Both the position numbers and the translations under genes were made by a program. A DNA stretch of 34,992 nucleotides from Bacteroidota bacterium (lineage in GTDB: Bacteria > Bacteroidota > Ignavibacteria > Ignavibacteriales > Ignavibacteriaceae). Location of the stretch: assembly GCA_021813585.1 (NCBI GenBank), contig JAKAJV010000060.1:1-34992 (forward strand). Reading direction: 5' to 3'. The notes under the pieces were generated by a model. It searched no databases. It had not been told where the DNA came from and saw only the letters and a program-made list of their open reading frames with translations. Of this stretch, positions 8,696-17,591 are shown in pieces. Numbering within the stretch: the stretch's first letter is position 1; each line of letters begins with the position of its first letter.

Positions 8696-8929
8696 TTAAG
8701 ATAGTGCCCCGTTTGCTTCGCCGTTTTTAACCAGGGAATTCATGTTTAAATTTATCAAGCTCGTCTTTTTCTCATGGAAAATTCCCAACGGCTTCTGGCA
8801 TTGGCCGCAAAAATATATATACCGGAGACCGATTATGGAATTTAATTTACAAACCCATACCAGGTTTATTTCTTTTGAGCAGTTGTTACAATAGGCGTGT
8901 ATTATCTCTTTTTCGATTATCTTTTCCAT
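8696..8929 (-). CDS. Small zinc-ribbon protein, function unknown
   Basis: 77 aa with two cysteine pairs, CNNC (14-17) and CGQC (41-44), separated by 23 residues. This spacing suits a zinc ribbon. The N-terminus is charged (MEKIIEKEIIHAY) and the C-terminus is plain. There is no signal peptide or membrane helix, so it should be cytoplasmic. The ribosome binding site is weak. It lies 90 bp upstream of the GWxTD gene on the same strand, so co-transcription is possible. I do not recognise the family. Confidence 0.55.
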   Translation of the reverse strand: MEKIIEKEIIHAYCNNCSKEINLVWVCKLNSIIGLRYIYFCGQCQKPLGIFHEKKTSLINLNMNSLVKNGEANGALS

Positions 8930-9194
8930 TTGAGCTTTTATTTGATACTATTTAGACTTACAAAACCACAATAAGTTACTGACTTTTTAAATTATTTTTG
9001 AACAAGCCGTAAATTGTATAGAAAGAAAAATATTTATGAATATAAATCAAAGCGGGGAAATAATAATAATTACACTTACCAAATTAATGTTTTTTTATAA
9101 TAACGCAACCTAAAATTGAGGAACTTAGAAAATTTCCGAAAAGATATTTTCCAATTCGCAAAAGATTCTTTGCATTAATTAAACGATCGATCGT

Positions 9195-9515
9195 CTATTT
9201 GTCGGAAGAACTGAGTCCGGCCATCTTTATTAGGTCGCACGCAAGGCAAGAGGTTGCAGGAACTTCCAGATTCTTCTTCCACCATTTATGCAGGCTTGAA
9301 CCGGCTAGCTGGCCGGTAAAAAAGGCACCGACTAAGATAGGATAAGTGATAAATGCAAATCCCAGGCCGAATAAAAATCTTAGCCCAACTACAACTGGAA
9401 CGGGTATATGGATAGCAAGCGCCCAATCGATTGAAAATTTTTTTACGTTGTCTCGCCAGTACCCGAAAGGAATGTTCAAAAAGAAAACTATTACTGCCGT
9501 CTCAAAGAGTTTCAT
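9195..9515 (-). CDS. Small conserved membrane protein, function unknown
   Basis: 106 aa from the ATG at 9515; an in-frame TTG at 9527 would add four residues (MNFK) but has no better ribosome site. A short hydrophobic segment (ETAVIVFFLNIPFGYW, with DNVKKFS after it) is followed by a longer one (residues about 35-70: VVVGLRFLFGLGFAFITYPILVGAFFTGQLAG), probably two helices, then a basic loop (HKWWKKN). The C-terminus holds CLAC. Hydropathy and codon use look like a real gene. I cannot assign a function; it has no close neighbours. Confidence 0.6.
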   Translation of the reverse strand: MKLFETAVIVFFLNIPFGYWRDNVKKFSIDWALAIHIPVPVVVGLRFLFGLGFAFITYPILVGAFFTGQLAGSSLHKWWKKNLEVPATSCLACDLIKMAGLSSSDK

Positions 9516-9623
9516 CTTAAAGTTCAAATTTATTTTTGATGTTTAAAAATAATTAAGTTTTGAAATAAAACTAAAAATAAGATTCAAAAGAATTATATTT
9601 GCCATTCAAAATCCGGTGGTAAA

Positions 9624-10223
9624 ATGGAAATAAAAAAAGTGTGCGTGTTTTGTGCTTCAAGCGATTTTTCAGATCAGCTGTATTTAAATTCGGCATACAG
9701 GCTAGGCGAAATTTTGGCCGGCGAATCAATCTCCGTTGTTTACGGCGGCGGTTCGGCCGGCTTGATGGGCCGTCTGGCTGAAGGCGCTCTCTCCAGGGGC
9801 GGTAGTGTATACGGAATAATTCCTAAGTTTATGTACGACCTTGAATGGGGACATAACGGAATTACCGATCTTAAAATTGTAGATACAATGAATGAGAGAA
9901 AGGAGTTGATGATAAAGGATACCGACGCTGCTATTGCTTTGCCCGGCGGCTCCGGAACTTTTGAAGAACTTTTTGAGACCATAACTTTAAAACGGCTGGG
10001 AGTATACCTCAGTCCGATCATCTTTGTGAATATTAACGGCTTTTTTAATCCGTGCATCGAGCTTTTGGAAAGAGCAATCTCGGAAAATTTTATGGATGAA
10101 AGAAACAGACTAATGTGGAAAGTAGTAAGTGAGCCGCATGAAGTAGTTCAAGCAATAAAGGATTCACCGGAATGGTCTGTAGAGGCGAGGAATTTTGCTA
10201 CTCTAAAAAAAGAAAGCCTGTAA
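9624..10223 (+). CDS. LOG family nucleotide phosphoribohydrolase
   Basis: A 199-aa TIGR00730/LOG (Lonely Guy) family protein. These proteins cleave the N-glycosidic bond of nucleoside 5'-monophosphates; plant members activate cytokinins, while bacterial members are usually AMP or general nucleotide hydrolases. Visible motifs are the N-terminal VCVFCASSD, the nucleotide-binding GGGSAGLMG (41-49), MNERK (89-93) and the family signature PGGSGTFEEL (107-116) that carries the catalytic Glu. All are intact. A TATATTTG box (9594-9601) just upstream resembles the Bacteroidota -7 element but has no matching -33 box. A strong hairpin terminator follows at 10297-10329. Confidence 0.9.
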   Translation: MEIKKVCVFCASSDFSDQLYLNSAYRLGEILAGESISVVYGGGSAGLMGRLAEGALSRGGSVYGIIPKFMYDLEWGHNGITDLKIVDTMNERKELMIKDTDAAIALPGGSGTFEELFETITLKRLGVYLSPIIFVNINGFFNPCIELLERAISENFMDERNRLMWKVVSEPHEVVQAIKDSPEWSVEARNFATLKKESL

Positions 10224-10296
10224 ACTATTTAACATAAAAAGCCGGCTTAGTATAACAGTGCGCTTTACAACTTGAGCATAAATTTTTTTAAAATCA

Positions 10297-10329
10297 AAAA
10301 AGCTGTCCCGCTTTAACAGGACAGCTTTT
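10297..10329. terminator. Bidirectional hairpin terminator after the LOG gene
   Basis: Arms AAAAAGCTGTCC and GGACAGCTTTT form an 11-bp perfect stem around a 10-nt loop. The A and T ends of the stem supply a U-tract in either direction. It lies 74 bp after the LOG stop codon. It could also stop transcripts from the DinB-like gene, although that gene ends almost 400 bp away. Confidence 0.75.
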
Positions 10330-10721
10330 GAAATGACTCTGTCTTTAGCTTGATTACACATATTCTTATTCTAATCATCGAACTATCATTTCCCCGGATA
10401 TAAATTCCAGAATCATTTTAATTTATTTTTTAAGAGCTTTTTGTATTCTGCCTGCCCGTCCTTTAAGAGGATAGGAAGGCGGAAATATTTTCCCGGCCTT
10501 TGTAGTAACCGTCCGGGGCTTATCAAATTGATTTCAGAAATATTTACTGAATTCAATTGATTAGACTAAACAAAGTATGCTTTGGTTTCATTCAATTTGA
10601 TGGATGGCAAATATGTGTGATTCGAACAACGGTTCGGTGATAAACGGAAGGAATTAGAAATTTGGTTCTTACTATTGCATTGTAATCTTAAATCATATCT
10701 TTTCAGCACGCATAAATTTTT
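10330..10721. other. Intergenic stretch with inverted repeats
   Basis: No gene is seen. An imperfect inverted repeat pairs TCAAATTGATTTCAG (10523-10537) with CTGAATTCAATTGA (10547-10560), and a related TTCATTCAATTTGAT follows at about 10588. Smaller palindromes are CAAAG-TATG-CTTTG (about 10570-10583) and CGAAC-AACG-GTTCG (about 10623-10636). The stretch lies downstream of both flanking convergent genes, so these may be transcript-end structures or decayed repeats. Confidence 0.4.
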
Positions 10722-11168
10722 CTAACATCCAATTATTCTTCTGTGGTAATTTATCTGCCCCAGATGGTAATTTAAATGTGTAGTTAAATGAACAAGAAAA
10801 AAGCCGGTGGTCATCTGTCCGTTGAATACTTCAACCGGGTAAATTTTTTCAAGATCATCTTCGCTAAGCGACTCGATTGTATTAGCCACAACAGTCTGGG
10901 TCTCATCTATCATTTTTAATAATTCTTTTTTAGGGAAGCCTTTATCAGTAAACTCCGCATCCCTATTCCTAACGTAGCCAGAATTACCGAGGACGCCGCC
11001 GATAAACTGGTTTAGATTTCCGATTATATGTAGACATAAATTGCCGCCGGAGTTTTTAATATTTTTATCAGTAATCCAAAGTTTATTCTCATCTTCATAT
11101 AGATTGGTCTCAATTCTTAATTTGTTCAGGTCTCTTTCAAAAATTTCCAAAAGCACTTTTTGTATCAT
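10722..11168 (-). CDS. DinB-like (DUF1572 type) putative metal-dependent protein
   Basis: 148 aa with the four-helix DinB/YfiT layout. The expected metal-binding histidines are present: H47 in LCLHIIGNLNQF at the end of helix 2, and H127, H131 and H135 in VHLTTHLNYHLGQINYHRR near the C-terminus. The HxGQI ending is the best family mark. DinB superfamily members include thiol-transferring enzymes (such as bacillithiol-dependent transferases) and many proteins of unknown role; there is nothing here to narrow the substrate. It is cytoplasmic. The gene stands alone, with the MITE at 11259-11403 less than 100 bp upstream of its ATG, so its promoter may lie in or next to that element. Confidence 0.75.
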   Translation of the reverse strand: MIQKVLLEIFERDLNKLRIETNLYEDENKLWITDKNIKNSGGNLCLHIIGNLNQFIGGVLGNSGYVRNRDAEFTDKGFPKKELLKMIDETQTVVANTIESLSEDDLEKIYPVEVFNGQMTTGFFLVHLTTHLNYHLGQINYHRRIIGC

Positions 11169-11258
11169 GTTAATATCCCTTTAATTTTATTGATAAGATA
11201 AATAAGCATTTTAATTTTGACGGAACTTATGATTATTAAGTTTTATAGTCAATAAATA

Positions 11259-11403
11259 ACTCATGTTACACAAAATTATAAAGCTTGAGTGTCATACCCG
11301 CGAAAGCGGGTATCCAAGATGCGAAAATATGATAAAAAATGGATTCCCACTTTCGTGGGAATGACAATGCAGACATCAAAATGTATTCCTGCGTAACATG
11401 AGT
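11259..11403. mobile_element. 145-bp MITE with 14-bp terminal inverted repeats and paired hairpins
   Basis: The ends are ACTCATGTTACACA (11259-11272) and TGCGTAACATGAGT (11390-11403), complementary at 13 of 14 positions. AAATA on both sides (11254-11258 and 11404-11408) looks like a 5-bp target duplication. The interior has two perfect hairpins: ATACCCGC-GAAA-GCGGGTAT and ATTCCCAC-TTTC-GTGGGAAT. These are inverted copies of each other, so the whole element can fold back on itself. The copy starting at 34901 matches the first 92 bases with one difference. There is no coding capacity, so it must be mobilised in trans. The 284 bp between the flanking genes holds little else. Confidence 0.85.
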
Positions 11404-11452
11404 AAATAATTTCATTCACTTGTTGTTTATTCTGAAATTAAATAACTAGTTG

Positions 11453-14400
11453 TTAATTCAACTTCCTTGCAACCACCACAACCGTCTTCATCGTTTCCAG
11501 AACGGCGGAGGACTGGTTTAATGCCTCCAGGTAAATAATGTATATGCCGATCCGCAATGGATGCCCGTCGTCATTAAGACCGTTAAAGACAATCGATCCC
11601 TGTGAGCCGCTCGGTTGATTGTTCAACAGGTTTCTTACAACCCTGCCCCGGCTGTCGAAGATCTTTATTCTAACCTGCGATGTTGCCTGGCTTAGACTGT
11701 AATTTATTATTGCAAAATCTTCAAAGCCGTCGTTATCCGGCGAGAAAGGATTGGGAGAAACGGATAATTTGGATTCGCTCTTTTGTATTTCGGAGTAGAT
11801 GCTGTTTTGCCTGCCGGGAGTAGCGCCGGCAGTTGAACTGCTCCAATTCAACGCATCGTTGCCGTTAAGCCGGGGGTTTATTCTCTCCAGCGAGATGTTT
11901 TGTGTTGATATAAAATTTTTATTATGCCATTTTGAAGAATAATGCAGGGAATCGATTGCATTGCCTTTCAGGTCCTTCAGCAATAATATTTCTTCGCTGT
12001 TGTTCAATCCCAGGTCAGTAGTGTTGAGTATGGTTTTATAAGGATAATCGAAAATTTTATAATAGGATAACACCGAAGAATCTGCAGCAAGCACAAAGTA
12101 ACTTTTTGAAGGAATAAAGAATGCAGTATCACTTAGGTTTGATAAATTGCCGCTTTCATCTGCCATCTTCCACCCGCCGATATTTATAGGAACCGGGCTT
12201 AGATTGTAAAATTCTACAAATTCGTTGCAGCCTACGCCGGGCTCGAACATTATTTCGTTAAATACCAGATCGTTCCGGTAATAGCCGGGCGCGCTTAAAA
12301 TTGAATTTACTTCGCCGGGTGTCGAATGTCCGGCGTTAAGCGAAGTAGACCAGTTGCTGCTGTCGTTCGTCGGATTTGAAAGAGAGAATCTTTCGAGTGA
12401 AAACCCGTTCTTGCCTCCCCAGGTTGATTTGTACGAAAGGCTGTCTATAATTGCGTTCCGAAAATCATAAACGATAATTCCGTCCTCAGTATTTCCCAGC
12501 GTACCGAAATTCACAATCTTTATTTTTGAATTCGTGCCGGGGTAATAATTATAAAACGAGGTATCCCTGGCTGCGATAAAAAATTCTCCCGGCTCAATAA
12601 TTAAATCGGAATTGGTTATGTAGCTCTTAGCCGGCCCGGGCAGTATATCGCTAACAGACCAGTTTATTAAATTTACTTTTTCATTGGAGGCATTAACGAG
12701 CTCAATCCATTCCGGCATACCGTCTTTAGGCGAATACATTACTTCATTAATCTTTACCAGGCCGGCATTATACCCGGTTTCTAAAAATTTCTCGGAATAA
12801 TTGTTATAAGGATTTTCATCATCGGCAAACACAATCTTTGCCGCAGTAAGAGTCTTCTGATCATCGGCATTTACCTGCACGGCGGATACAACATCCAGCG
12901 AATCACCGGAATTCAAATTTAAATTTAGCCTGGTATCTGCCAGCTTATCTGCAGTGCCGTTCGAATCGCTGTCGATATAGAATTCGACTGCAAAGTTTTC
13001 CGCATTGGCTGAACCGTAATTCCTTACCAGCAGTTGAAGACTTACTTTTTCTCCGGTAACCGGGAACCTGGGATTAAATGAAAGCTTGTCTGCTGCCAGA
13101 TCGAATCTTTTTTCTGTTATGCTGTTTATTCTTCCGGGTGTGCTCATTTCCAAATCTGCGGATGAAGCCCAATTACCGGGGAGCGTAGAATTAATATTTA
13201 CTGACTTTCTCTCAAGTGATCTTCCTTCGCCTCCGCCTCCTTCGGAATGATAAAGTACCGAATCAATCGTAATCCCTCTTTCGTCCTTTAATACTACACC
13301 ATCGTAATCATTATTCAAAACCGGCAAGGCGGCTTTTACAATAGCAGAAGGAATTATTCTATGATAGTTTGTTATTGAGCTGTCCTTTGTAATAACTATG
13401 TATCCATTCGGCGGTATATTATTTCCGGTCTTTAAAACGCATTGGACAGGCGTTGTAACAACATCTGTAAGAGACCAGTTGTTGATACCGACAGAATCTT
13501 TGGAGTTATTGAACAGCTCTATCCATTCCGGCTCGCCGTTAGCGGGGTTGTACATTATTTCATTTATTAAAACGGTGCCCGGGTAATAACCGGGGGTTAC
13601 GCTTTGATAAAAATAATTATTGCTTGTATCCCGGTCTTCCGGTAATAGTATCTCTGCCCAAAAATCTTTCCTTGATGAAATGCCGTCAACAGAAAATTGG
13701 AGGTCTATTAATGTTGAATCGTAATGCGGGAGAGTTACGCCGGGTATTTCTTTAATTAAAAAATCCGGCAACGAATCTTTGTCAACGTCTTCGAAGAGTT
13801 TTATTGTGAATGTGCAATCCTTGGTGCCGTTGTTTTTAACATCGGCAAAGACCGATACATTGCTTCCGAAAAAAGGATAAGGCGGAGAAAAGGATAATCC
13901 TGCAAGAACGATATCGTAATCTTTTGTTGATACCGAGTTGATATAACCAGGAGTGGACTTGTACTTTGAGACAGTTGATACCCAGTTAAGCGTATCGGTT
14001 GAGCTTGCGGCAGCACTTAATCTTTCTAGCGACCTGCCTTTGCTTCCTCCCCATGGCGAAGAAAACTCAAGTGAGTCTATTGTGCGTGAAAGAGAATCTA
14101 TGAGGATAATCCTATCTCCGCTGTTATTAAGCGAAGGGAAACTGCTTATGATAAGCTCAGAATTAATTTTGTGAAATTTTCTAATGGTGCTGTCTGCGGA
14201 AAGAATTAGGTATTCACCGGGCTTTAAATTCAAAATATTTTTAACAACTCTAACTGAATCTTTTTCATCCGCAATAACATAGCCGTTAAGGTTTATTATC
14301 TTACTGCTTCGGTTAAATATTTCTATCCACTCCGGCTCCCCGTTTTCCGGCGCGTACATAATTTCATTTATAATAAGATCGTTTCTTTCTTCGTTTATTT

Positions 14401-16120
14401 TAACGCAGGGCAGCATTAGGAAAGCCGCGTTATCGGCAGTATCCTCATCCGGGGTAAAGTCAATCAACGCAATAAAGCGGTTTATACCCCCGGTAAAATC
14501 TTTTGTTGCGTAGTTAAATTGCACGCTGTCTTTGGAGCGCAGGTAATTTCCGTTAAATGCGGTTATAAATTCATTCGTCTGTGCAGATGAATCCGAATTT
14601 ATGTCGCGGTAAATTTTTAACAAAAAATTATTTGCATCGCTCAAGCCGTTATTAGTTACCTGGATGACTAGTTCTATTTCCTCTCCTTCAATGCCGTATT
14701 TAGATAGAGACTTAAAGGCGGAAATTTTAAGGTTGAAATTTTTCGGAGTAAGAGAATTTATTTTACCCGGCGTTGCTTTAAGCTTGTTCGCGCTTGTTCC
14801 CCAATTGCCGGGCAGATTGGTCCCGTCTTTAGAATTGATCCTTTCCAACGACTTACCGCCGAAGCCGCCCCATTCAGGCAAATAAAAAAGACTATCGATA
14901 ACATATCCAAGCGAATCCTTTATTACCACCGCATCGCCGGTATTGTTAAGCGAGGGCAGATTTAATATCGCAAAAGGCGAATCGAAAGAATAAAATTCCT
15001 TTATCGACGAGTCGCGGGCGATTACAATGTATGCATCCGGATTTATCACAAAGCTCTCTTTTGCAATAACTGCCGAGCTTGTCCTGTCGTAAATTCTCCA
15101 TCCTTTAATATTAACTGCATAGTTCGATTGATTAAATAATTCCACCCACTCCGGCTCATCCTGGATTGGAGCGTACATAATTTCATTTATAACTAGATCA
15201 TTAAATAATGCCGCCGGCGGACTTACTTCAAAGCTGAATATTAAAATATTGTTTAAGCTGTTTTCATCTTTCTGGAAATTAGCTTTTGCAATAACTGTAT
15301 ATTTACCTGGCTGAATACGGCTTAGTACAGATTCAATTGTAACCGAATCGCCTGCATTTAATTTTTCAAGTGAACTTCGATAGATTAACTCATCCGGCGA
15401 AGTGGAGGAATCTTTATCGGCATCATTATAAATTTCGGCGGAGAAGCCGTCTGCAGATAGAAGCCCGTTGTTCTTTATCACCGTCCGGATAGTCACGTCA
15501 GACCCGGCTTTGGGCACCGAAGGGAAAATTTTTATCGTGCTCACCTCAAGATCGAAATTAAGCGGAGAAACGGAATTCCCAAATCCCGGTGTGCCGCTCA
15601 AGCTCCGGCAGTTTTTCCAATTGGCAGTTGAGTTGTCTTTATTCAAATTAATCTTTTCGTCTGAGTATCCTTTCGCGTTATCTGCAGAATAAATATAGGC
15701 CGCTAAAGTATCGTTTGCCGGTCCGAGCAATGTTATTTGTCTGTCAGATGAATTCGACATGCCTGAGGTACCGAAAGAGTAATCGGAAATTTTTAATACT
15801 ACGGCATTCGCCGGAATAAGCGTTTTATAGATTCCGCTTTTAAAATCGTAGTCGCCTTCAAGTATTACGGCAAAGCTTTGTGGTGGAAGGATTGGATTGG
15901 ATGACGTATCCGGAATTATATCCGGGCTGTTAGCTGCATATATAATTTTAATCTTCCTGAGGTCCAGGCTTTCGGAAGTGCTCGTATTGAATATTTCTAT
16001 GAATTCGTTTTCACCGGACTCGGGATTAAACATAACTTCGCTTAAAGTGAGCGAAGAATATGACTGCGGATAGAATGAAAAAACCGGTGATAGAAAAAAT
16101 AACAGAATAAATCTTTTCAT
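11453..16120 (-). CDS. Giant secreted protein with six lamin-tail domains and CARDB-like repeats
   Basis: 1555 aa. A signal peptide (MKRFILLFFLSPVFSFYPQ) is followed by lamin-tail domains recognisable by INEIMYxPxxGEPEWIELFN-type starts and SLERxxxxxxxxxxxNW...TPGxxNS ends. They begin near residues 23, 309, 581, 850, 1125 and 1287. CARDB-like beta domains (FDLxxxxLxFxPxxPxxGxxVxxxxxVxNxG) sit after the first four. Residues from about 1453 (SVSPNPFSPDNDG) form a FlgD-Ig-like C-terminal domain of the kind found on exported surface proteins in this phylum. The repeats imply module duplication. A structural or adhesive cell-surface role is inferred; no catalytic site is seen. GGGGAG lies before the ATG. 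Confidence 0.85.
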   Translation of the reverse strand: MKRFILLFFLSPVFSFYPQSYSSLTLSEVMFNPESGENEFIEIFNTSTSESLDLRKIKIIYAANSPDIIPDTSSNPILPPQSFAVILEGDYDFKSGIYKTLIPANAVVLKISDYSFGTSGMSNSSDRQITLLGPANDTLAAYIYSADNAKGYSDEKINLNKDNSTANWKNCRSLSGTPGFGNSVSPLNFDLEVSTIKIFPSVPKAGSDVTIRTVIKNNGLLSADGFSAEIYNDADKDSSTSPDELIYRSSLEKLNAGDSVTIESVLSRIQPGKYTVIAKANFQKDENSLNNILIFSFEVSPPAALFNDLVINEIMYAPIQDEPEWVELFNQSNYAVNIKGWRIYDRTSSAVIAKESFVINPDAYIVIARDSSIKEFYSFDSPFAILNLPSLNNTGDAVVIKDSLGYVIDSLFYLPEWGGFGGKSLERINSKDGTNLPGNWGTSANKLKATPGKINSLTPKNFNLKISAFKSLSKYGIEGEEIELVIQVTNNGLSDANNFLLKIYRDINSDSSAQTNEFITAFNGNYLRSKDSVQFNYATKDFTGGINRFIALIDFTPDEDTADNAAFLMLPCVKINEERNDLIINEIMYAPENGEPEWIEIFNRSSKIINLNGYVIADEKDSVRVVKNILNLKPGEYLILSADSTIRKFHKINSELIISSFPSLNNSGDRIILIDSLSRTIDSLEFSSPWGGSKGRSLERLSAAASSTDTLNWVSTVSKYKSTPGYINSVSTKDYDIVLAGLSFSPPYPFFGSNVSVFADVKNNGTKDCTFTIKLFEDVDKDSLPDFLIKEIPGVTLPHYDSTLIDLQFSVDGISSRKDFWAEILLPEDRDTSNNYFYQSVTPGYYPGTVLINEIMYNPANGEPEWIELFNNSKDSVGINNWSLTDVVTTPVQCVLKTGNNIPPNGYIVITKDSSITNYHRIIPSAIVKAALPVLNNDYDGVVLKDERGITIDSVLYHSEGGGGEGRSLERKSVNINSTLPGNWASSADLEMSTPGRINSITEKRFDLAADKLSFNPRFPVTGEKVSLQLLVRNYGSANAENFAVEFYIDSDSNGTADKLADTRLNLNLNSGDSLDVVSAVQVNADDQKTLTAAKIVFADDENPYNNYSEKFLETGYNAGLVKINEVMYSPKDGMPEWIELVNASNEKVNLINWSVSDILPGPAKSYITNSDLIIEPGEFFIAARDTSFYNYYPGTNSKIKIVNFGTLGNTEDGIIVYDFRNAIIDSLSYKSTWGGKNGFSLERFSLSNPTNDSSNWSTSLNAGHSTPGEVNSILSAPGYYRNDLVFNEIMFEPGVGCNEFVEFYNLSPVPINIGGWKMADESGNLSNLSDTAFFIPSKSYFVLAADSSVLSYYKIFDYPYKTILNTTDLGLNNSEEILLLKDLKGNAIDSLHYSSKWHNKNFISTQNISLERINPRLNGNDALNWSSSTAGATPGRQNSIYSEIQKSESKLSVSPNPFSPDNDGFEDFAIINYSLSQATSQVRIKIFDSRGRVVRNLLNNQPSGSQGSIVFNGLNDDGHPLRIGIYIIYLEALNQSSAVLETMKTVVVVARKLN

Positions 16121-16189
16121 TAAAAATTTACTCCCCGATTATTTTTCATTATAAACAAACTTATGGAAAATTTTTGCCAATAAAAATTG

Positions 16190-16945
16190 TCAGGTCCTCT
16201 TTGCTATTAAATCGAAAATCGAGTCGGGCAGCATCTTTAATATCTTTGCGCCCAAAACCGTGGGCAGGGGGAACTGTATAATTCTTTTCTCTTTTTTTAT
16301 CCCGTCCATTATTATTTGAGCGGCTTTTTCAACATCCATTAGGAACGGCATTTTAAAATCGTTTTTACCGGTCATGGGGGTTTTGACAAAGCCGGGCTTT
16401 ACGGTAATTACTTTTACGTTGTGTTCTGCCAGTTCAATTCTAACGCTTTCCAGTATTAAGGAAGCTGCAGCCTTACTGGCGCAGTAGAAACCGCTTTTAG
16501 GAAAACCTCTTCCGTCTGCAAGGCTAGATACTCCTGCAATAATTCCCTTTCTATTTTTTATATAGTAAGGGAGTAATGCCTCTAAGCAATTTACCAAACC
16601 AATTACATTCACATCGAATATTTTTTTTGCATCGTCGGAGTTGTAAAAATTAATCGGCGATCTTGTACTGACTCCCGAATTTAATATTGCCAAATCTATG
16701 CTGCCGAATTGATTAACTATTTCATCGATTGTTCTTTTTACTTCTTCCTTAATAGTTACATCGCAGGGAAAGGCGATTATTTTACTGCCGGTGTTTTTAA
16801 GCTGCCCTGCCAATTCATCTAAAATTTCTTCTCGCCTTGCAGCAAGAGCCAGATTACATTTTTCCGCCGCAAGCTTTTTAACAAGCGAATATCCTATTCC
16901 GCTTGAAGCCCCGGTGACAAGAATATTTTTATTGCTGAAGTTCAT
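16190..16945 (-). CDS. Short-chain dehydrogenase/reductase (SDR)
   Basis: 251 aa from the ATG at 16945. A TTG at 16999 would add 18 residues, but AGGA sits about 9 bp before the ATG, and the protein then starts at the normal distance from the cofactor motif. Classical SDR signs are TGASSGIG (11-18) for NAD(P), AARREE after beta-2 (which suits NADPH), CDV (61-63), LNSGVS (the NAG motif with S for A), a serine at 140-141 and the catalytic Y154-x3-K158 (YCASK), then KPGFVKTPM. The substrate cannot be read. It follows the lamin-tail gene's promoter side on the same strand with 69 bp between, so a shared transcript is possible. Confidence 0.9.
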   Translation of the reverse strand: MNFSNKNILVTGASSGIGYSLVKKLAAEKCNLALAARREEILDELAGQLKNTGSKIIAFPCDVTIKEEVKRTIDEIVNQFGSIDLAILNSGVSTRSPINFYNSDDAKKIFDVNVIGLVNCLEALLPYYIKNRKGIIAGVSSLADGRGFPKSGFYCASKAAASLILESVRIELAEHNVKVITVKPGFVKTPMTGKNDFKMPFLMDVEKAAQIIMDGIKKEKRIIQFPLPTVLGAKILKMLPDSIFDLIAKRT

Positions 16946-17049
16946 CTGTAAATGTCCTGTGAATTTAAACTGTAAAAACGAACCGGAATAATTTACCAAA
17001 CAGTAGTATTAAAATAGCAATTTACAGGATGAAAATAAGAAGTGTATTT

Positions 17050-17475
17050 TTAGTTTATTTCGTCGATGAAAACAGGCAGGTTTATACTGACCAGGGTCTG
17101 CTTCCCTGGGATGCTGTTTATCGAAAGTCTTCCATTGTAAATTTCCACCATCTTTTTAACGATTGATAATCCGAGCCCGGTTCCCTTTTGCTCGTACAGC
17201 ATTCTGTCGAACTGGATGAACTCGCCGATCAGCATAGTTTGCTCGCTTGTCATCCCGGTGCCGTGGTCAACTACCTGTATAACGTACTCGTTACCGCTGA
17301 AGAAACCGCTTATTAATATTTTGCCAGGCGCTTTGGAAAACTTAAGGGCGTTGTCTACAACTTCATCCAATATTTTTAATAGATGGTCTTTGGAGATTTT
17401 AATCAGTGCCGGATTGATGTTAAAAAAAATATCCGAATTAAAATATGATACGGATTGCATTACACTATCAAGCAT
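17050..17475 (-). CDS. Histidine-kinase ATPase domain only (truncated or standalone)
   Basis: 141 aa that cover just a HATPase_c domain: N-box DEVVDNALKFSK (37-48), G1 box DHGTGM (70-75), and G2 box GTGLGLSIVKKM (98-109). There is no HisKA helix with a phosphorylatable His and no sensor. Upstream, the frame meets a stop eight codons before the ATG, with no alternative start between. It is therefore either a 5'-truncated remnant of a kinase or a standalone GHKL ATPase. A six-codon frame (ATGGGAAACAGG...TAA) overlaps the start as TAATG and could couple translation. The gene diverges from the DUF3109-rpoN cluster and lies 105 bp upstream of the SDR start region. Confidence 0.65.
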   Translation of the reverse strand: MLDSVMQSVSYFNSDIFFNINPALIKISKDHLLKILDEVVDNALKFSKAPGKILISGFFSGNEYVIQVVDHGTGMTSEQTMLIGEFIQFDRMLYEQKGTGLGLSIVKKMVEIYNGRLSINSIPGKQTLVSINLPVFIDEIN

Positions 17476-17591
17476 TAAAAGCGCCTGTTTCCCATGTTAT
17501 TTATAGCGGAAGCAAAATTTTTTGTTATTTATTTTATTTAAACTTTTCAATTTCTCAACAAATTATTATCTTTTCATCAAAAATTATTCCA

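Noticed and set aside
9594-9601. TATATTTG as the promoter of the LOG gene
   Set aside because: The -7 box matches, but no TTG lies at the needed spacing; only noted in the gene entry.
12646-15692. Several plus-strand open frames within the lamin-tail gene
   Set aside because: They are mirror images of the repeated modules and share the repeat's composition; none has a domain or ribosome site.
16946-16999. TTG start that lengthens the SDR by 18 residues
   Set aside because: The ATG at 16945 has AGGA upstream and places the cofactor motif at the usual distance from the N-terminus.
17445-17591. Upstream extension of the DUF3109 gene
   Set aside because: The added 49 residues are non-conserved and overlap the divergent kinase fragment; the ATG at 17592 begins the family's normal N-terminus.
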